From: Neisseria cinerea | GTDB lineage: Bacteria > Pseudomonadota > Gammaproteobacteria > Burkholderiales > Neisseriaceae | Length of the DNA: 64,000 bases | Direction of reading: 5' to 3' | Assembly (NCBI RefSeq): GCF_900475315.1 | Contig: NZ_LS483369.1 | Coordinates: 310,001-374,000, forward strand | Position numbers and translations under genes: made by a program | Shown: piece after piece, positions 44,584-54,989 of the stretch | Layout: every line of letters begins with the position of its first letter | Numbering within the stretch: the stretch's first letter is position 1 | Notes under the pieces: model-generated | Told to the model about the DNA's origin: nothing | The model's input: only the letters and a program-made list of their open reading frames with translations | Databases searched by the model: none

Positions 44584-45105
44584 ATCATCGCTCAAGAACG
44601 CGAAGCACGAATCAATGGTGAAATTACCGCCAAAGAAGTGCGATTAATCAGTGAGTCAGGCGATCAGCTTGGTGTCGTTTCAGTTCGTGAAGCTCTGGCT
44701 ATGGCCGAAGAGCAAGATGTCGATTTGGTAGAAATTTCCCCGACTGCCAAGCCGCCCGTATGCAAACTGATGGATTACGGTAAATACAAATACCAGCAAG
44801 CCAAGAAGCGCGACGAGGCCAAGAAAAACCAAAAGCAGGTACAAATCAAGGAAATTAAATTCCGTCCGGGTACTGATGAAGGCGATTATCAAATCAAGAT
44901 GCGCAACATCAACCGCTTCCTTGCCGATGGTGACAAAGTTAAAGTGACATTGCGTTTCCGCGGTCGTGAGATGGCCCACCAACAATTGGGCGCCCAACTG
45001 CTTGAACGCGTAAAAGAAGAGTTGGCTGAAGTGGCACAAATCGAGTCCTTCCCTAAAATGGAAGGCCGCCAAATGGTGATGATGATTGCGCCTAAGAAAA
45101 AATAA
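44584..45105 (+). CDS. infC: Translation initiation factor IF-3, with ATC start codon
   Basis: 173 residues if the ATC at 44584 is used; the next codon is also ATC (44587). AGGAG (44574-44578) is five or eight bases from these. The protein must begin here because [21 protein letters not shown] is the family N-terminus and no ATG/GTG/TTG occurs before the next conserved residues. Rare AUU/AUC initiation is the hallmark of infC: IF-3 itself rejects such codons, giving negative autoregulation. Seen also: [25 protein letters not shown] and [20 protein letters not shown]. It is 17 bases after thrS. Confidence 0.95.
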   Translation: MIAQEREARINGEITAKEVRLISESGDQLGVVSVREALAMAEEQDVDLVEISPTAKPPVCKLMDYGKYKYQQAKKRDEAKKNQKQVQIKEIKFRPGTDEGDYQIKMRNINRFLADGDKVKVTLRFRGREMAHQQLGAQLLERVKEELAEVAQIESFPKMEGRQMVMMIAPKKK

Positions 45106-45114
45106 AGCTATAAT
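45086..45114 (+). promoter_or_regulatory. Candidate internal promoter for rpmI-rplT
   Basis: TTGCGC (45086-45091), 17-base spacer, TATAAT (45109-45114), at the end of infC. It would give rpmI-rplT their own transcript. Confidence 0.6.
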
Positions 45115-45130
45115 GCAAGGATTATTTCGA

Positions 45131-45162
45131 TTGCCGCTCGGAATAAGGTTTAATTAGCGGCA
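45131..45162 (+). promoter_or_regulatory. rpmI-rplT leader hairpin
   Basis: TTGCCGCT pairs with AGCGGCAA 16 bases later in the 142-base leader before rpmI. In other bacteria, L20 represses its own operon through a leader structure; this hairpin is a candidate target, not a demonstrated one. Confidence 0.4.
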
Positions 45163-45247
45163 AAAACCGTGGTATTTTGGGTTCCAAGTGTTTGAAATTT
45201 ATTTCAAAACCCCTTATACCTTATCTAATAACGAATGGAGTTTTCCA

Positions 45248-45445
45248 ATGCCTAAAATGAAAACCAAGTCTAGCGCGAAAAAACGCTTTAAAGTACTGGG
45301 TAACGGTGGTGTAAAACGCGGTCATGCGTTCAAAAGTCACATCCTGACCAAAAAAACCACTAAAACTAAACGTCAATTGCGCGGCACCGCTATGGTGGAT
45401 TCACGTGATTTGGCTTCTGTTGCTAAAATGTTGCCCTACGCTTAA
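45248..45445 (+). CDS. rpmI: 50S ribosomal protein L35
   Basis: 65 residues from ATG 45248 ([15 protein letters not shown]); the frame is open 20 codons upstream but that is leader sequence. Very basic, with [29 protein letters not shown], the full L35 pattern. AAGGAGTT after its stop serves rplT, 12 bases on. Confidence 0.97.
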   Translation: MPKMKTKSSAKKRFKVLGNGGVKRGHAFKSHILTKKTTKTKRQLRGTAMVDSRDLASVAKMLPYA

Positions 45446-45457
45446 GGAGTTTAGAAT

Positions 45458-45817
45458 ATGCCACGCGTAAAACGCGGTGTTACCGCTCGTGCTCGTCACC
45501 AAAAAGTCTTCGCGTTAGCCAAAGGCTACCGCGGTCGTCGTAAAAACGTTTACCGTGTTGCCAAACAAGCGGTAATGAAAGCCGGTCAATACGCATACCG
45601 TGACCGTCGCCAACGCAAACGTCAATTCCGTCAACTGTGGATCGTTCGTATCAACGCAGGTGCTCGTGAAAATGGTCTGTCTTACAGCAAATTCATGAAC
45701 GGCCTGAAACGCGCTGCTATCGAAATCGACCGCAAAGTGTTGGCTGATTTGGCTGTATTCGACAAAGCTGCATTTGCACAATTGGTTGAAAAAGCTAAAG
45801 CCGCTTTGGCTGCTTAA
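45458..45817 (+). CDS. rplT: 50S ribosomal protein L20
   Basis: 119 residues: [33 protein letters not shown], then [31 protein letters not shown] and [14 protein letters not shown]20 organises early 50S assembly and usually represses its own operon. The terminator at 45834-45860 ends the thrS-rplT unit and separates it from pheS. Confidence 0.97.
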   Translation: MPRVKRGVTARARHQKVFALAKGYRGRRKNVYRVAKQAVMKAGQYAYRDRRQRKRQFRQLWIVRINAGARENGLSYSKFMNGLKRAAIEIDRKVLADLAVFDKAAFAQLVEKAKAALAA

Positions 45818-45833
45818 TTCGATAAGATTATTT

Positions 45834-45860
45834 AAAAAGGAAGCTTGTGCTTCCTTTTTT
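45834..45860 (+). terminator. Terminator after rplT
   Basis: AAAAAGGAAGC (45834-45844), loop TTGT, complement (45849-45859) with a long T-run; no uptake sequence. Confidence 0.93.
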
Positions 45861-45976
45861 CTTTTCTTAAAGAAATCCTATGTAGTTGATTTTCTTTCTT
45901 TAAACTCTATTTTTTTATACTAATTTGCGATAAAATAGGCCTATCTTATCAAACGGATTGGCCGCAGTAAGACAAA

Positions 45977-46037
45977 AGGCCGTCTGAACGGGTTTGCAAT
46001 TAAATCCAACAGACGGCTTTGTTGTTTCAGACGGCCT
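45977..46037. repeat. AG-dialect uptake-sequence pair before pheS
   Basis: AGGCCGTCTGAA (45977-45988) and TTCAGACGGCCT (46026-46037). The second lies 28 bases before the pheS start. These begin a run of AG-dialect copies: 46265, 47076, 47129, 47736, 48385 and 48595 follow. Confidence 0.9.
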
Positions 46038-46059
46038 GCCATCAACAAACAGACGATAA

Positions 46060-47055
<996 letters not shown>

Positions 47056-47158
47056 ATTTCAGATGGTCTTTTGATAGGCCGTCTGAAAAGTGAATAGATA
47101 TTACTGATTTCGTCTGATAAAAATTTGTTTCAGACGGCCTGATAGTAGAGAAAATAAT
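47056..47158. other. pheS-pheT intergenic region (empty minimal-mobile-element site)
   Basis: 103 bases containing AGGCCGTCTGAA (47076-47087), TTCAGACGGCCT (47129-47140) and degenerate copies (ATTTCAGATGG before, CGTCTGATAA between). No gene is present. In other Neisseria this same interval carries alternative restriction-modification genes, the case on which the minimal mobile element concept was built. Here it is empty. Confidence 0.75.
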
Positions 47159-49522
47159 ATGCAATTTCCTTATTCATGGCTGAAAACTCAAGCCAATCCT
47201 GATCTTTCTGCCGATAAACTGGAACATCTTTTGACCATGGCCGGTTTGGAAGTGGAAGAAATCGATACTGCTGCCCCTGCTTTCAGTGGCGTGGTTGTTG
47301 CCGAAGTAAAATCCGTTGAAAAACATCCTGATGCAGACCGTTTGAACGTTACCCAAGTTAATGCCGGTACGGGCGAGTTGGTTCAGATTGTTTGTGGTGC
47401 GCCAAATGTCAAGCCGGGCATTAAAGTGCCGTGTTCGTTGCCGGGTGCCGTTTTGCCGGGCAATTTCAAAATTAAGCCAACTAAAATGCGCGGCGTACCA
47501 TCAAACGGTATGTTGTGTTCGACCAATGAACTGGGCTTGCCTGATGATGGTGTAGACGGTCTGCACATTCTGCCTGAAGATGCGCCTGTCGGTGCCAATA
47601 TCCGCGAATACTTGGATTTGGACGATACGCTGTTTACGTTGAAAATTACGCCTAACCGCGCTGATTGCTTGAGTGTTAAGGGTATCGCGCGTGAGGTTTC
47701 TGCGTTGACTCAATGTGCGTTTACGCCTGTTGAAATTCAGACGGCCTCTATCGGCAGTGAGAAAAAACAGACTGTCCGTATTGATGCACCGGCCGACTGC
47801 GGCCGTTTTATCAGCCGCGTTATTGAAAATGTTAATGCGAAAGCGGCTACTCCCGATTGGATGAAACAACGTTTGGAACGCAGCGGTATCCGCAGCATTT
47901 CCGCATTAGTGGACATCGGCAACTATGTGATGCTGGAAATTGGTCAGCCTATGCATGTTTTCGATGCTGACAAGCTGTCAGGCAGTTTGATTGTCCGCCG
48001 TGCTCAAAATGGCGAGACTTTGGCGTGTCTGAACGAGAAGACGGTTACTTTGGCTGACAATACACTGGTGGTCGCTGATGAAAAAGGTGCGTTGAGCTTG
48101 GCCGGCTTGATGGGCGGCGAGGCAAGCGCGGTTTCAGGCGACACGCAAAATATCGTACTGGAAGCTGCTTGGTTTGCTCCGGAGATTATTGCCGGTAAAT
48201 CCCGTCAATACGGTTTTGGTTCGGATTCTTCTTTCCGTTTTGAGCGTGGTGTGGATTACCGCTTGCAAGCTGATGCCATTGAGCGTGCTACCGAATTGGT
48301 GTTGCAGATTTGTGGTGGCGCAGCCGGTGAAATGGTTGAAGCACAAGGAAAATTGCCTGAGGCAAAACAGGTCGAATTGCGTTTAGGCCGTCTGAAAACG
48401 GTATTGGGCGTTGAAATCCCTGCCGAGCAAGTCGAAATTATCTTGCAACACTTGGGTTTGCAGCCTGAGAAAACTGCAGAAGGCTTCCGTGTTACTTCTC
48501 CTAGCTTCCGTTTCGATATCGAAATCGAAGCCGATTTGATTGAAGAAATCGGCCGCGTTTACGGTTATGAAAATATTCCCGACGACTATACTTCAGGCCG
48601 TCTGAAAATGTTGGCTTTGCCTGAAACCAAACGCCCGCGTTTTGCGGTTTATAACGAAATGGCGGCACGCGGTTACCGCGAAGTGGTCAGCTATGCGTTT
48701 GTGGATGAGCAATGGGAGCAAGACTTTGTTGCGAATACCAATCCTATCCGCCTGCAAAATCCGTTGGCGGTGCAGTATGCCGTCATGCGTTCTACGCTTA
48801 TCGGCGGTTTGGTGGAAGTTTTGCAAAACAATTTGAACCGTAAGCAAAACCGTGTACGCGTATTTGAAATTGCCCGTGTGTTCAGCAAAGATTCGGCTGA
48901 TCAATGTGTTCAAAACGAACGTATCGGTGGTTTGTGGTATGGCTCCGTGCAGCCTGAGCAATGGGGAGAGAAAACACGCAATGTGGATTTCTACGATATG
49001 AAAGCTGATGTTGAGAGTCTTTTGAAAAACAAGGAAGTATCCTTTGTTAAGACCGAACATCCGGCATTACATCCTGGACGTGCCGCCAATATTGTTTCAG
49101 ATGGCCGGGTAGTTGGTTTTGTTGGCGAATTGCATCCGAAATGGCTGCAAAAATATGATTTGCCGCAAGCACCGCTGGTATTTGAAATCGATATGGATGC
49201 GGTATTGGGTCGTGAGAAAACCCGTTATCAGTCCGTATCCAAATTCCAACCTGCACGCCGAGATTTGGCATTTGTAATGCCTGAGGCTGTAACGCATGAT
49301 GATTTGTTAAATGCCCTGAAAGCGGCGGCAAACAAGCTGGTTCAAGAAATCAGCGTGTTTGACGTTTACCGCGGCACGGGCGTGCCTGAAGGCATGAAAA
49401 GCGTTGCCGTTAAAATCATTTTACAAGATATGGAAAATACGCTGACAGATGAAGTCATCGAGCCGGTTATCGGAAAACTGATTGATGCGGCAACAGCAGC
49501 AGGAGCGCAACTGCGCGGTTGA
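47159..49522 (+). CDS. pheT: Phenylalanyl-tRNA synthetase beta subunit
   Basis: 787 residues, full length. Seen: an N-terminal tRNA-binding (EMAP-like) domain with VVVAEVKSVEKHPDADRLNV and QIVCGAPNVKPG, the B3/B4 editing module, the B5 domain, the catalytic-like core with GRVYGYENIPDDY, and a C-terminal anticodon-binding FDX-ACB domain (YQSVSKFQPARRDLAFVMPE). The gene holds three AG-dialect uptake sequences (47736, 48385, 48595) and a degenerate one near 49097. Ribosome site weak. It leads to ihfA 74 bases downstream, the common pheST-ihfA order. Confidence 0.97.
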   Translation: MQFPYSWLKTQANPDLSADKLEHLLTMAGLEVEEIDTAAPAFSGVVVAEVKSVEKHPDADRLNVTQVNAGTGELVQIVCGAPNVKPGIKVPCSLPGAVLPGNFKIKPTKMRGVPSNGMLCSTNELGLPDDGVDGLHILPEDAPVGANIREYLDLDDTLFTLKITPNRADCLSVKGIAREVSALTQCAFTPVEIQTASIGSEKKQTVRIDAPADCGRFISRVIENVNAKAATPDWMKQRLERSGIRSISALVDIGNYVMLEIGQPMHVFDADKLSGSLIVRRAQNGETLACLNEKTVTLADNTLVVADEKGALSLAGLMGGEASAVSGDTQNIVLEAAWFAPEIIAGKSRQYGFGSDSSFRFERGVDYRLQADAIERATELVLQICGGAAGEMVEAQGKLPEAKQVELRLGRLKTVLGVEIPAEQVEIILQHLGLQPEKTAEGFRVTSPSFRFDIEIEADLIEEIGRVYGYENIPDDYTSGRLKMLALPETKRPRFAVYNEMAARGYREVVSYAFVDEQWEQDFVANTNPIRLQNPLAVQYAVMRSTLIGGLVEVLQNNLNRKQNRVRVFEIARVFSKDSADQCVQNERIGGLWYGSVQPEQWGEKTRNVDFYDMKADVESLLKNKEVSFVKTEHPALHPGRAANIVSDGRVVGFVGELHPKWLQKYDLPQAPLVFEIDMDAVLGREKTRYQSVSKFQPARRDLAFVMPEAVTHDDLLNALKAAANKLVQEISVFDVYRGTGVPEGMKSVAVKIILQDMENTLTDEVIEPVIGKLIDAATAAGAQLRG

Positions 49523-49596
49523 GAAATAAATATTCGCTTGAATTTTAAATAGAAATTGGTAATAATCTACACCTGCTTACAACAGAAGGTAATAAT

Positions 49597-49899
49597 ATGA
49601 CATTAACTAAAGCCGAATTGGCCGATATTTTGGTAGATAAAGTCAGCAATGTAACCAAAAACGATGCCAAAGAAATCGTCGAACTCTTTTTTGAAGAAAT
49701 CCGCAGCACTTTGGCTCGCGGCGAAGAAATCAAAATTTCCGGTTTCGGTAATTTTCAGTTGCGCGACAAACCGCAACGCCCCGGCCGTAATCCGAAAACC
49801 GGCGAAGAAGTACCGATTACCGCCCGCCGCGTAGTCACTTTCCATGCCAGCCAGAAACTTAAAGGCATGGTGGAACATTACTATGACAAACAACGTTGA
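49597..49899 (+). CDS. ihfA: Integration host factor alpha subunit
   Basis: 100 residues. Seen: [58 protein letters not shown] in pieces (helical dimer half), then the DNA-bending arm [22 protein letters not shown] with the intercalating Pro. Works as a heterodimer with IhfB. IHF also binds the full-length Correia elements of these genomes. The next gene overlaps its last 17 bases. Confidence 0.96.
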   Translation: MTLTKAELADILVDKVSNVTKNDAKEIVELFFEEIRSTLARGEEIKISGFGNFQLRDKPQRPGRNPKTGEEVPITARRVVTFHASQKLKGMVEHYYDKQR

Positions 49900-50191
49900 T
49901 CTGACGATTCCTGCAAAACGTTATTTTACGCTGGATGAGTTGTGCAGGCTGTTGCAAATCGAACCCGAAGGATTTGCACGTTGGCAGCACGATCACGGCG
50001 TAGTCGTAGGTCATGGCGGCGAACACTATACCCGTTTGGATGTGGTCAAACTGTTGAAACTGCGAAGTACGTTTGCTCCGTATTCGGCTGATGGGGAGTC
50101 AGGTTCGGATGGTGATCCTCAGGTTACGGTTCAGGAAATCAGAGACAGCCTGAAAGAGCTGTTGGCTGATTTGGATAAGGAACTGGGCTGA
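49883..50191 (+). CDS. MerR-type DNA-binding helix-turn-helix protein
   Basis: 102 residues from ATG 49883, overlapping ihfA by 17 bases; a longer frame inside ihfA is rejected. The N-terminal half [49 protein letters not shown] (in parts) has the winged-helix layout of MerR regulators. The C-terminus ([19 protein letters not shown]) is a short helix for pairing. It resembles the 'MerR after ihfA' gene found in many proteobacteria. Target unknown. The hairpin at 50197-50229 terminates the unit. Confidence 0.8.
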   Translation: MTNNVDLTIPAKRYFTLDELCRLLQIEPEGFARWQHDHGVVVGHGGEHYTRLDVVKLLKLRSTFAPYSADGESGSDGDPQVTVQEIRDSLKELLADLDKELG

Positions 50192-50196
50192 TTTGA

Positions 50197-50229
50197 AACC
50201 GGTTGCAGATATGCAGCCGGTTTTATTTT
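50197..50229 (+). terminator. Terminator after the ihfA operon
   Basis: AACCGGTTGCA (50197-50207) with TGCAGCCGGTT (50212-50222), one G-T pair, then TTATTTTT. Confidence 0.9.
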
Positions 50230-50367
50230 TGCATGGTAAGAATAATTTTTGCGTGATTTCACGTTTACTTGCCGGAAGCATATGGTATCGTTTGCGGGAA
50301 GACGGTAGTTGCGCGTTCCAAGTAAACGGTTTTTTCGGTTATTCAAATATCAAAAGGATGATGATTA

Positions 50368-50856
50368 ATGAGATTTTTCGGTATTGGTTTTTTAGTATTG
50401 CTGTTTTTGGAGATTATGTCGATTGTGTGGGTTGCCGATTGGCTGGGTGGTGGCTGGGCATTGTTTCTGATGGTTACGGGTTTTGTTGTCGGCGTGCTGA
50501 TGCTCAGGCATACGGGGATGTCCGGTATTTTATTGGCGGGAGCCGCAATGAGGAGCGGGGGGAAAGTGTCTGTTTATCAGATGTTGTGGCCCATCCGTTA
50601 TACGATGGCTGCGGTCTGTCTGATAAGCCCGGGATTTGTATCTTCCGTATTGGCTTTGCTGTTGCTGTTGCCGTTTAAAGGTGCTGCCGTATTGCAGCCT
50701 GTCGGGTCTGAGCATTTTTTTAATATGAACCAATCGGGTGCTAAAAAGGATACTCCCTACGATGATGACATTATCGAAGGTGAGTATACGGTTGCCGAAC
50801 CTGACGGTGATAAACACCGAAATGCTATCGAACATAAAAGGGATGAGCCAATATAA
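50368..50856 (+). CDS. fxsA: FxsA-family membrane protein
   Basis: 162 residues. FxsA plan: two N-terminal helices (FFGIGFLVLLFLEIMSIVWVADWLGGG and FLMVTGFVVGVLML), the amphipathic middle, a third helix (YTMAAVCLISPGFVSSVLALLLLL), then an acidic tail with DDDIIEGEYTV, which is the family's hallmark tail. FxsA was named for suppressing F exclusion of phage T7; its function is unclear. The AAGGATGATGATTA leader gives a ribosome site. Ends at the uptake-sequence terminator 50861-50890. Confidence 0.9.
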   Translation: MRFFGIGFLVLLFLEIMSIVWVADWLGGGWALFLMVTGFVVGVLMLRHTGMSGILLAGAAMRSGGKVSVYQMLWPIRYTMAAVCLISPGFVSSVLALLLLLPFKGAAVLQPVGSEHFFNMNQSGAKKDTPYDDDIIEGEYTVAEPDGDKHRNAIEHKRDEPI

Positions 50857-50860
50857 ACCC

Positions 50861-50890
50861 AATGCCGTCTGAAGATTCAGACGGCATTTT
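50861..50890 (+). terminator. Uptake-sequence terminator after fxsA
   Basis: 50862-50873 with 50876-50887 and a two-base gap, then TTTT. It is the first AT-dialect copy after the 40.1-50.9 kb gap. Confidence 0.85.
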
Positions 50891-50996
50891 GCCGTATTGA
50901 AAATAAAATGATGCAGGAGTAGGGAGGAATGGGTTTGAGGGAGTAGAATACGAATTTCGACGCTTGAATGCAGCAATAAGAAAAGAGAGAAACTTT

Positions 50997-52298
50997 ATGC
51001 CGTCTGAACAGGAAAAACCGGTATCTTTGTGTGATTTTGACCGCACCCACCTGCTCCATCCCTATACGTCCATGACCGACCCGTTGCCTGTTTATCCGGT
51101 ACGCCGTGCGGAGGGTGTGCATATCGAATTGGCGGACGGCACGCGGCTGATTGACGGGATGTCGTCTTGGTGGTGTGCGATACACGGTTACAATCATCCT
51201 GTTTTGAATCAGGCGGTTGAGACGCAGATTAAACAAATGTCGCATGTGATGTTTGGCGGTTTGACGCATGAGCCTGCGGTGGAACTGGGCAAATTATTGG
51301 TCGGGATTTTGCCGCAGGGGCTGGACCGTATTTTTTATGCGGATTCAGGTTCGGTTTCGGTGGAAGTTGCGCTGAAAATGGCGGTGCAATACCAGCAGGC
51401 GCGGGGTCTGACGGCGAAGCAGAATATTGCGACGGTGCGGCGCGGGTATCACGGCGATACTTGGAACGCGATGTCCGTCTGCGATCCGGAAACGGGAATG
51501 CACCATATTTTCGGCAGCGCGTTGCCGCAGCGTTATTTTGTCGATAATCCGAAAAGCCGTTTCGACGATGAATGGGACGAGGCGGATTTGCAGCCTGTCC
51601 GTGCCTTGTTTGAAGCGCATCATGCGGATATTGCCGCCTTTATTTTGGAACCGGTCGTACAGGGCGCGGGCGGCATGTATTTTTATCATCCGCAGTATCT
51701 TCACGGATTACGCGATTTGTGCGACGAATTTGATGTCGTGTTGATTTTTGATGAAATCGCCACCGGATTCGGGCGTACTGGCAAGATGTTTGCCTGCGAA
51801 CACGCGGAGGTCGTGCCGGATATTATGTGTATCGGCAAGGGCTTGAGCGGCGGCTATATGACGCTGGCGGCGGCAATCACTTCGCAAAAAGTCACCGAAA
51901 CGATTTCACGCGGCGAGGCGGGCGTGTTCATGCACGGCCCGACGTTTATGGCGAACCCGCTGGCGTGTGCCGTGGCCTGCGCTTCGGTCAAGCTGCTTTT
52001 GTCTCAAGATTGGCAGGCAAATATCCGCCGCATTGAAAGCATCTTAAAAGATCGTTTGAAAGCCGCATGGGACATTCGCGGCGTGAAAGACGTGCGCGTT
52101 TTGGGTGCTATTGGCGTGATAGAGTTGGAAAAAGGTGTGGATATGGCGCGTTTTCAAGCGGATTGCGTGGCGCAGGGCATTTGGGTGCGCCCCTTCGGCA
52201 GGCTGGTGTACCTCATGCCGCCTTACATCATTTCAGACGGCCTCTTGACCGAACTTGCCGACAAAACCGTACAAATCTTGAAGGAACACAGCAAATGA
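50997..52298 (+). CDS. bioA: Adenosylmethionine-8-amino-7-oxononanoate aminotransferase
   Basis: 433 residues from ATG 50997, with GAGAG seven bases upstream. The start codon is the first base triplet of an ATGCCGTCTGAA uptake sequence, so the protein begins MPSE. Converts KAPA to DAPA in biotin synthesis with S-adenosylmethionine as amino donor. Seen: [54 protein letters not shown] and the cofactor lysine in [16 protein letters not shown]. An AG-dialect uptake sequence (52232-52243) lies near its end. Its stop overlaps bioD (ATGA). Confidence 0.96.
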   Translation: MPSEQEKPVSLCDFDRTHLLHPYTSMTDPLPVYPVRRAEGVHIELADGTRLIDGMSSWWCAIHGYNHPVLNQAVETQIKQMSHVMFGGLTHEPAVELGKLLVGILPQGLDRIFYADSGSVSVEVALKMAVQYQQARGLTAKQNIATVRRGYHGDTWNAMSVCDPETGMHHIFGSALPQRYFVDNPKSRFDDEWDEADLQPVRALFEAHHADIAAFILEPVVQGAGGMYFYHPQYLHGLRDLCDEFDVVLIFDEIATGFGRTGKMFACEHAEVVPDIMCIGKGLSGGYMTLAAAITSQKVTETISRGEAGVFMHGPTFMANPLACAVACASVKLLLSQDWQANIRRIESILKDRLKAAWDIRGVKDVRVLGAIGVIELEKGVDMARFQADCVAQGIWVRPFGRLVYLMPPYIISDGLLTELADKTVQILKEHSK

Positions 52299-52942
52299 AA
52301 GGCGTTTACTTCGTCAGCGGTATAGACACGGACATCGGCAAAACCGTCGCCACCGGTGTATTGGCAAAACAATTGTTGCAGCAGGGCAAAAGCGTGATCA
52401 CGCAAAAGCCCGTGCAAACCGGTTGCCAAGACATCGCCGAAGACATCGCCGTTCACCGCAAAATCATGGGCATACCCATGCAGGAAGCCGATGAACAGCG
52501 TCTGACTATGCCTGAAATCTTCAGCTATCCCGCCTCGCCCCACCTTGCCGCCCGTCTGGATGGCAGGGATTTGGACTTGGACAAAATCCGTACCGCCACG
52601 CAAGAATTGGCGGCGCAATACGAAATCGTCTTGGTCGAAGGCGCAGGCGGATTGATGGTTCCGCTAACTGAAAACCTGTTAACTATTGATTATATTCAAG
52701 AACAGGCTTATCCCGTCATTCTTGTTACCAGCGGACGGCTCGGCAGCATTAATCACACCCTGCTCAGTTTCGCCGTGCTCAAACAATACGGCATTCGCTT
52801 GCACAGCCTCGTATTCAACCATATTCATGACAGCTCTGACGAATGCGTTGCGCAAGACAGCCTGAACTATCTGCAATGCCGTCTGAAAGACAGTTTCCCC
52901 GAGGCCGAATGGTTGGAGTTGGATAAAACAGACACGGTATAA
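52295..52942 (+). CDS. bioD: Dethiobiotin synthetase
   Basis: 215 residues from ATG 52295, overlapping the bioA stop by four bases. Closes the ureido ring of dethiobiotin using ATP and CO2. Seen: the P-loop [24 protein letters not shown], the magnesium site in [10 protein letters not shown], and [15 protein letters not shown]. The coupling fits the one-operon bioA-bioD order. An uptake sequence (52876-52887) encodes CRLKD near the end. Confidence 0.95.
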   Translation: MKGVYFVSGIDTDIGKTVATGVLAKQLLQQGKSVITQKPVQTGCQDIAEDIAVHRKIMGIPMQEADEQRLTMPEIFSYPASPHLAARLDGRDLDLDKIRTATQELAAQYEIVLVEGAGGLMVPLTENLLTIDYIQEQAYPVILVTSGRLGSINHTLLSFAVLKQYGIRLHSLVFNHIHDSSDECVAQDSLNYLQCRLKDSFPEAEWLELDKTDTV

Positions 52943-52956
52943 ATATTAGGAAAGAT

Positions 52957-53433
52957 ATGGAACACCTATTTGGGAAATGGCTGCCTGACTTGCCTGCCTC
53001 CGTTTCAGACGGCGTCAGCTCGTCGATGAGTCAGTTATTGAAAGCCCGGTCGCTGACGGCCGCATTGCGTGCCTTGCCTCATATATTTTCGGTGGAACTG
53101 CTGAAACTGGGTGAATTGGAGACGGAATGCGGAGGGAGGCTGGTGCGCGAAGTTTTGTTGAAGCTGGACGGTATCCCTGTTGTCGCGGCAAGGAGCGAGT
53201 GTCGAATAGGTTCGGCGTTTTGGCAAGATATCTTGGATTGCGGCACGCGTCCTTTGGGCGAGCGTCTGTTTCAGGCAGATTTGGAAGGGGCGCGTTCGGC
53301 ATTTGAGTTTGCCGTTTCCGGCGAAGAATGCGGGCGGTACTTTGCCGCGCGGCGTTCGCGGTTTTCCCATCACGGCGAGGAAATGCTGCTGACCGAGTAT
53401 TTTCTGCCCGAACTAAAACGCTTTATCGGATAA
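52957..53433 (+). CDS. ubiC: Chorismate--pyruvate lyase
   Basis: 158 residues, 14 bases after bioD. Splits chorismate to 4-hydroxybenzoate, the ubiquinone head-group precursor. The family is weakly conserved; the assignment rests on length, [22 protein letters not shown] with the Arg of the product site, [12 protein letters not shown], and [22 protein letters not shown] with the catalytic Glu, and on ubiA directly downstream. Confidence 0.88.
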   Translation: MEHLFGKWLPDLPASVSDGVSSSMSQLLKARSLTAALRALPHIFSVELLKLGELETECGGRLVREVLLKLDGIPVVAARSECRIGSAFWQDILDCGTRPLGERLFQADLEGARSAFEFAVSGEECGRYFAARRSRFSHHGEEMLLTEYFLPELKRFIG

Positions 53434-53462
53434 AATACCGTTTTTTCAAGCTGTGCGGCAAT

Positions 53463-54359
53463 ATGAATCCTAAATCCCCTTTATTTTTACGACTGTCCGA
53501 TCGTTTAGACGTTTATATCAGACTGATGAGGGCGGACAAGCCCATTGGGACGCTGCTTTTGCTGTGGCCGACCTACTGGGCATTGTGGTTGGCTTCAGAC
53601 GGCATTCCGGATTGGACGGTATTGGCGGCGTTTACAATCGGTACGTTTTTAATGCGCAGTGCCGGTTGCGTCATCAACGATTTTGCCGACCGCGATTTTG
53701 ACGGGGCTGTCGAGCGCACTAAAAACCGTCCGTTCGCACAGGGCCGGGTCGGAAAAAAAGAAGCACTGCTGCTAACAGCATTTTTGTGCCTGCTTGCCGC
53801 ATTGTGCCTGATTCCGCTGAATTATCTGACATGGCTGATGAGCCTGCCCGCCCTGTTTCTTGCGCTGACTTACCCGTTTACCAAACGTTTTTTTCCGATT
53901 CCCCAATTTTATCTGGGACTTGCCTTTTCCTTCGGTATCCCGATGGCGTTTGCCGCAGTCGTCGGAAACGTACCTTTTGAAGCGTGGATCCTATTTGCTG
54001 CCAATGTATTGTGGACGTTGGCTTACGATACCGTCTATGCGATGGCGGACAAAGAAGACGATCTGAAAATTGGCATTAAAACGTCAGCCGTCACGTTCGG
54101 GCGTTACGATATTGCCGCCGCCATGTTGTGTCATGGAGGCTTTACCCTGCTGATGGTCGCGCTGGGTATTGAAATCGAGGCGACATGGGCGTATTGGGCG
54201 GCGGTACCCGTCACTGTATGGCTGCAATCTCTTCAATACAGAGCCATTAAGAACCGCAATCGGCAGGTTTGTTTCCAAACCTTTCTCGCCAACAACCGCA
54301 TCGGTCAGGTCTGGTTTCTTGCTATTTTTGCACACACATTCTTGATGGCCCACCAATAG
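53463..54359 (+). CDS. ubiA: 4-hydroxybenzoate polyprenyltransferase
   Basis: 298 residues from ATG 53463. Attaches the polyprenyl tail to 4-hydroxybenzoate in the inner membrane. Seen: [23 protein letters not shown], the first Asp motif [19 protein letters not shown], the second [23 protein letters not shown], and eight or nine membrane helices. It starts 29 bases after ubiC, giving the classic ubiCA pair. An uptake sequence (53594-53605) encodes part of the SDGIPD loop after helix 1. Confidence 0.96.
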   Translation: MNPKSPLFLRLSDRLDVYIRLMRADKPIGTLLLLWPTYWALWLASDGIPDWTVLAAFTIGTFLMRSAGCVINDFADRDFDGAVERTKNRPFAQGRVGKKEALLLTAFLCLLAALCLIPLNYLTWLMSLPALFLALTYPFTKRFFPIPQFYLGLAFSFGIPMAFAAVVGNVPFEAWILFAANVLWTLAYDTVYAMADKEDDLKIGIKTSAVTFGRYDIAAAMLCHGGFTLLMVALGIEIEATWAYWAAVPVTVWLQSLQYRAIKNRNRQVCFQTFLANNRIGQVWFLAIFAHTFLMAHQ

Positions 54360-54538
54360 AATCATGCCGTCTGAACATCGGGAAAATACATTGGACGACA
54401 GGTTTATTCATGCCGAAAACTGTTAAAATATGTTTTGAAAACGTAGTGTTATGTCAGTCCGTACCGTATGTGGGATTGAGGTTTACCCTGACAGTCGGTA
54501 CAATTCTTCTGTTTTACGATGTCTGAAAAGAGAAGCTT

Positions 54539-54988
54539 ATGAGCCTTATTGGCGAGATTTTGCCTTTGTCCCATATTGTTTTGGATATGGAAGTGGGCAG
54601 TAAGAAAAGACTGTTTGAGGAGGCCGGCCTGCTTTTGGAGCAAGAATCCTCATTGTCTCATGCTGATGTTTTCGAATGTCTTTTTGCACGTGAAAAACTC
54701 GGTTCGACCGGTTTGGGGCAGGGTGTTGCCATCCCTCACGGCCGTTATGCCGGCGTCAGTCAGGCAACCGGTGCCTTTATCCGCATCCGCGAGCCCATCG
54801 GATTTGATGCGCCCGACGGCAAGCCGGTTTCCCTGGTTTTTATTTTGCTGGTTCCGGAAAATGCGACGGGCGAGCATTTGGAGGTTTTATCCAAATTGGC
54901 CGGCAAGTTTTCTCAAAAAAGCATCAGGGAATCACTGATGACTGTTTCCTCTGCGGAAGAAGTCCGCGCCATCCTGACTGAAGAGTAA
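54539..54988 (+). CDS. ptsN: PTS enzyme IIA-Ntr
   Basis: 149 residues. A regulatory phosphotransferase protein with the active His-67 in GVAIPHGRY. Others: [17 protein letters not shown] and [24 protein letters not shown] (approximate). No sugar permease lies near. Neisseria has a reduced phosphotransferase system used for regulation. One base separates its stop from hprK. Confidence 0.95.
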   Translation: MSLIGEILPLSHIVLDMEVGSKKRLFEEAGLLLEQESSLSHADVFECLFAREKLGSTGLGQGVAIPHGRYAGVSQATGAFIRIREPIGFDAPDGKPVSLVFILLVPENATGEHLEVLSKLAGKFSQKSIRESLMTVSSAEEVRAILTEE

Positions 54989-54989
54989 T

